A stretch of 64,000 nucleotides of DNA, taken from Bin5 sp022821545 (GTDB lineage: Bacteria; Chloroflexota; Anaerolineae; Caldilineales; Caldilineaceae). Each line of letters opens with the position of its first letter. Position 1 is the first letter of the stretch. The stretch is from positions 4,898,001 through 4,962,000 of the forward strand of contig CAXXLO010000002.1 in the NCBI GenBank assembly GCA_963664085.2, given 5' to 3'. The notes under the pieces were generated by a model. It worked only from the letters and a program-made list of their open reading frames with translations, did no database searches and was not told the DNA's origin. The position numbers were made by a program, and so were the translations under genes. Below, in pieces: positions 61,194 through 64,000 of this stretch.

Positions 61194-61994
61194 CTAGCCT
61201 CCGCGGCTGCCGGCCGCCAGTTGCTCTGCCAGACTACGCACGGCGTCGACTCCCGCCTCGGAGCCGGCAGCTTTCACCAGCGCCGAACCGACGATAACGC
61301 CGTCGACCATCTCGGACACCTTTGCAGCCTGCGGGCCGGTACTGATACCAAAGCCGACCGCCAAGGGCAGATCGGTGTGGCGACGAACTCGCTCGACAAA
61401 GGCAGGCAGACCTGGCGGCAGCTCATCGCGGGCGCCGGTAATTCCGGTTACGCTCACGAGATAGATAAACCCGGTGGCGTGCCGTGCCACCGACTTAATG
61501 CGGTCTTCAGTGCTGGTCGGAGCCAGCATGTAAACGGTAGCCAGACCGGCCGCGCGGCAGGCGGGCTCTAAGAGTTCCGACTCTCCCGGCGGCAGATCGG
61601 GGACGATCAGGCCGTCAATGCCCGCTTTGGCAGCAGCATTTGCAAAGCGTTCTTCGCCGAAAGCAAGAATAGGATTGTAGTAGCTCATGGCGCAGAAAGG
61701 CGTGTCAACGCCCTGGTCACGCAGCTCGCGCGCCATCCGGAGGCAATCGGCCACGGTTGTGCCGCCAACAAGCGCCGCATATGTGGCGGTCTGAACTGTC
61801 GGACCATCGGCCAGCGGATCGCTGTGGGGAATGCCGAATTCAACGAGGTCTGCGCCGGCTTCCGCCAAGACAGCAATTATTTCCAGAGATTTCTGCCGGG
61901 TGGGATAACCCATGGCATGGTAGGGCATGAAGGCGGCGACGCCAGCCTTTTTCAGTTTGCGAAAAACCTGCTCGATCCGTTCGACTCCCCTCAT
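61194..61994 (-). CDS. trpA: tryptophan synthase alpha subunit
   Basis: 266 residues. It cleaves indole-3-glycerol phosphate to indole. Signatures: A-F-M-P-Y-H-A-M-G-Y-P-T near the start, E-F-G-I-P-H-S-D-P-L-A-D-G-P (catalytic Glu and substrate Asp), M-S-Y-Y-N-P-I, G-L-I-V-P-D-L-P, Y-L-V-S-V-T-G-I-T-G-A-R and V-G-F-G-I-S. The ATG has GAGAGG upstream. It lies 29 nt behind trpB on the minus strand and ends facing the PucR-type gene. Confidence 0.96.
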   Translation of the reverse strand: MRGVERIEQVFRKLKKAGVAAFMPYHAMGYPTRQKSLEIIAVLAEAGADLVEFGIPHSDPLADGPTVQTATYAALVGGTTVADCLRMARELRDQGVDTPFCAMSYYNPILAFGEERFANAAAKAGIDGLIVPDLPPGESELLEPACRAAGLATVYMLAPTSTEDRIKSVARHATGFIYLVSVTGITGARDELPPGLPAFVERVRRHTDLPLAVGFGISTGPQAAKVSEMVDGVIVGSALVKAAGSEAGVDAVRSLAEQLAAGSRGG

Positions 61995-62023
61995 CTTTCA
62001 CCTCTCGGCCAAAGCTTGCCCAT

Positions 62024-63274
62024 TTATATGTCTCCTCCGATTGTCTGCATGACCGTACCCAAATCCTTGTCGCCTCGCCCGCTGAGATTGACCAGTATCA
62101 CCTGATCTTCGGCCATCTGCGGCGCGAGTTCCAACACATAACCGATCGCATGTGCGCTTTCCAAGGCAGGGATGATCCCTTCCAGTTCGCACAGCGCTTT
62201 GAACCCTTTAAGCGTCTGCGCATCCGTACAGTATGTGTATTCGGAGCGTCCTACATCTCGAAGCCAGGCGTGCTCCGGCCCCACGCTGGCGTAATCCAGG
62301 CCGGCGGAAATCGAATGGGTCAGGGCGATCTGCCCGTCACCGTCCTGGAGGACGTAGCTCTTGGTGCCCTGCAGTACGCCGAGCCGTCCCCGTTCAGGAT
62401 CTGCGAAACGAGCGGCGTGGGCCCCGTCTTCGATCCCGTGTCCGCCTGCCTCGACACCGATGAGCCGCACACTCTCCTCTTCGAGGAAGGGATGGAATAT
62501 GCCGATGGCGTTGCTGCCGCCTCCAACGCAGGCCACGATAGCGTCGGGCAGCCGGCCTGGGCCGCCTTCAGCAGGATCCTGCATCTGGCTGTGGGCCTCC
62601 AGACCAATGATCGATTGGAAGTCTCGCACCATGGCAGGATAGGGATGGGGACCAAGCGCGCTTCCCAGAAGGTAGTGGGTGGACTCTACGTTTGTAACCC
62701 AATCGCGGATGGCCTCGTTGATGGCGTCTTTGAGCGTCTGCGAACCGCTTTCGACCGCGCGCACCTCAGTGCCGAGGAGCTGCATGCGAAAGACGTTCGG
62801 CTTCTGGCGCTCCATGTCGACCGTACCCATGTAGACGATACAGCCGATTCCCAGGAGCGCAGCAGCGGTGGCGGTGGCGACACCGTGCTGGCCGGCGCCG
62901 GTTTCCGCCACGATGCGCGTCTTGCCCATTTTGCGTTTCATCAACAGCGCCTGGCCCAAGGCATTGTTGATCTTGTGGGCGCCGGAGTGAGCAAGATCTT
63001 CACGTTTCAGATAGATGCGGGCGCCGCCCAACTCTTCACTCAAGCGGCGGGCATATGTTAGCGGCGTCGGACGGCCAACGTAGGTATGCTGCAAATGGGC
63101 CAGTTCCGCCATGAACTCTTTATCAACGCGGGCGTTAAGGTATGCTGCTTCCAGTTCATCCAGCGCCGGCATGAGAGTCTCGGGCACATATTTGCCTCCG
63201 TACGGTCCAAAACGCCCGGTCTCGTCCGGAACGGCGCCGAAGTTGACAGCTGTGGTTGTGGTGGAAAGAGTCAT
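62024..63274 (-). CDS. trpB: tryptophan synthase beta subunit
   Basis: 416 residues from the ATG at 63274 (GAGGA upstream); the in-frame extension to 63400 overlaps aroE and is discarded. PLP enzyme that condenses indole with serine. The family start R-F-G-P-Y-G-G-K-Y-V-P-E-T-L is followed by K-R-E-D-L-A-H-S-G-A-H-K-I-N-N with the PLP lysine. E-T-G-A-G-Q-H-G-V-A-T-A, C-V-G-G-G-S-N-A and the N-terminal/C-terminal domains are complete. Co-directional with trpA (29 nt) and aroE (43 nt). Confidence 0.97.
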   Translation of the reverse strand: MTLSTTTTAVNFGAVPDETGRFGPYGGKYVPETLMPALDELEAAYLNARVDKEFMAELAHLQHTYVGRPTPLTYARRLSEELGGARIYLKREDLAHSGAHKINNALGQALLMKRKMGKTRIVAETGAGQHGVATATAAALLGIGCIVYMGTVDMERQKPNVFRMQLLGTEVRAVESGSQTLKDAINEAIRDWVTNVESTHYLLGSALGPHPYPAMVRDFQSIIGLEAHSQMQDPAEGGPGRLPDAIVACVGGGSNAIGIFHPFLEEESVRLIGVEAGGHGIEDGAHAARFADPERGRLGVLQGTKSYVLQDGDGQIALTHSISAGLDYASVGPEHAWLRDVGRSEYTYCTDAQTLKGFKALCELEGIIPALESAHAIGYVLELAPQMAEDQVILVNLSGRGDKDLGTVMQTIGGDI

Positions 63275-63317
63275 CGGTTCCTCGCATTCGGTCTGGCGAC
63301 GGGCGCCCATCTGTCCG

Positions 63318-64000
63318 TCATCTGCGCTCGAAAACAGTATTTGTTGCCTGTTGCATAACAGCCACAGGCGCGGATTCGCCGGTCCACTTTTCCCAGGCAA
63401 TAGCGCCCTGGTAGACGAGCATTCCCAGGCCGCCTACGGCGGTAGCCCCATCGGTGGCGGCCAGTTGCAGCAGTCGCGTCATAGCCGGATTGTAGACCAG
63501 GTCGTAAACGATCTGTTCCTCGCGGAATTCGACATTTTCCTCCCAGGGCAAACCTTCGATGCGCGGCTCCATGCCCAGCGACGTGCAGTTGACGATCAGA
63601 TCGGCGTCCTGGGCGCTGCCTGTCACATCATCAGGGAAGGCGGCACTGCCGATATTTGTCTCCGGAAAGTAAGATTGCATCGTTTCAGCCAGATCGACAG
63701 CCTTCGAGACGGTGCGGTTGAGGATCTTCACACTTTTCACACCGGCTTCGGCCAGACCGTACACGACTGCCCTCGAAGAGCCACCGGCGCCTATCACCAG
63801 CGCCCGCTTGCCGGCAGGCTCTACGTTGTGAGCTTGCAGGTCGGCGATAAATCCGGCGCCGTCAGTATTGTCTCCGGTAAGCTGACCATCTTCTTCGACG
63901 ACAATTGTATTCACCGCGCCAATTGCCTCGGCCGCGGGGGTCCAATGTTGCAGATGGGGCATGACAGACTGTTTGTGGGGCACAGTCACGTTTACGCCCC
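63318..64000 (-). CDS. aroE: shikimate dehydrogenase, N-terminus beyond the window
   Basis: About 227 C-terminal residues are in the window, in frame to the right edge, where G-V-N-V-T-V-P-H-K continues the canonical substrate-binding loop with the catalytic Lys. Present: I-G-A-V-N-T-I, N-T-D-G-A-G-F, the NADP Rossmann motif V-I-G-A-G-G-S-S-R-A, N-R-T, N-C-T-S-L-G-M and Y-N-P-A-M-T, and the C-terminal G-L-G-M-L-V-Y-Q-G-A. It reduces 3-dehydroshikimate to shikimate. Upstream of trpB, it makes an aroE-trpB-trpA run. Confidence 0.94.
   Translation of the reverse strand, partial: GVNVTVPHKQSVMPHLQHWTPAAEAIGAVNTIVVEEDGQLTGDNTDGAGFIADLQAHNVEPAGKRALVIGAGGSSRAVVYGLAEAGVKSVKILNRTVSKAVDLAETMQSYFPETNIGSAAFPDDVTGSAQDADLIVNCTSLGMEPRIEGLPWEENVEFREEQIVYDLVYNPAMTRLLQLAATDGATAVGGLGMLVYQGAIAWEKWTGESAPVAVMQQATNTVFERR

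Noticed and set aside
1..64000. CRISPR arrays, insertion sequences, prophage genes, rRNA or tRNA
   Set aside because: Looked for spaced direct repeats, transposase, integrase and structural-RNA hallmarks; none found.

Overview
The window reads as a chromosomal segment of a high-G+C bacterium, most likely a Chloroflexota member of the Anaerolineae/Caldilineae type. That is inferred from gene content: many phytanoyl-CoA dioxygenase, VOC and SDR genes, SIMPL and CHAT proteins, a Mycobacterium-like CysO/Mec cysteine route, and an O-antigen ligase with a large extracytoplasmic head. No sequence search was possible. I see no insertion sequence, prophage, CRISPR array, tRNA or rRNA. Coding density is high, and the one clearly broken gene is a relict at 33544-33960.

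Layout. 1-13,600: end of an M23 peptidase, ribosomal protein L25, a repeat protein with a C-terminal membrane anchor, a SIMPL protein, an O-antigen ligase, a minus-strand gnd/TlpA/phosphotransferase operon, purH behind a ZTP riboswitch, a sugar-nucleotide epimerase and an S41 protease. 13,600-18,620: an M24 peptidase divergent from a two-gene MacB/LolCDE-like ABC transporter. 18,670-22,360 (minus): a protein-thiocarboxylate cysteine route made of a JAMM protease, a CysO-like carrier, a rhodanese-E1 enzyme and a CysM-like synthase. 22,650-27,550: a CHAT-domain protein and mutS. 27,630-40,880: an accessory cluster, probably catabolic, with two Fe(II)/2OG dioxygenases, four VOC proteins, three SDRs, a D-2-hydroxyacid dehydrogenase, a TIM-barrel isomerase, an MBL hydrolase, a Gfo/Idh/MocA oxidoreductase and a ThDP enzyme. 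41,160-44,480: ftsH, a membrane protein and a dCMP deaminase.

44,500-55,610 is a tryptophan/shikimate operon: T-box leader (specifier UGG), trpE, trpS, trpG, a phosphotransferase, trpD, trpC, trpF, aroC, an aroK-aroB fusion and aroQ. 55,690-61,160 holds a sugar-binding protein, an M23 peptidase, two unassigned proteins and a PucR-type regulator. The right edge carries trpA, trpB and partial aroE on the minus strand. The window therefore supplies every step from chorismate to tryptophan and most of the shikimate pathway. The chorismate-side operon appears to be controlled by uncharged tRNA-Trp.

Starts were moved inward wherever a Shine-Dalgarno sequence or the conserved family N-terminus favoured an internal codon. 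Functions come from motifs read by eye.
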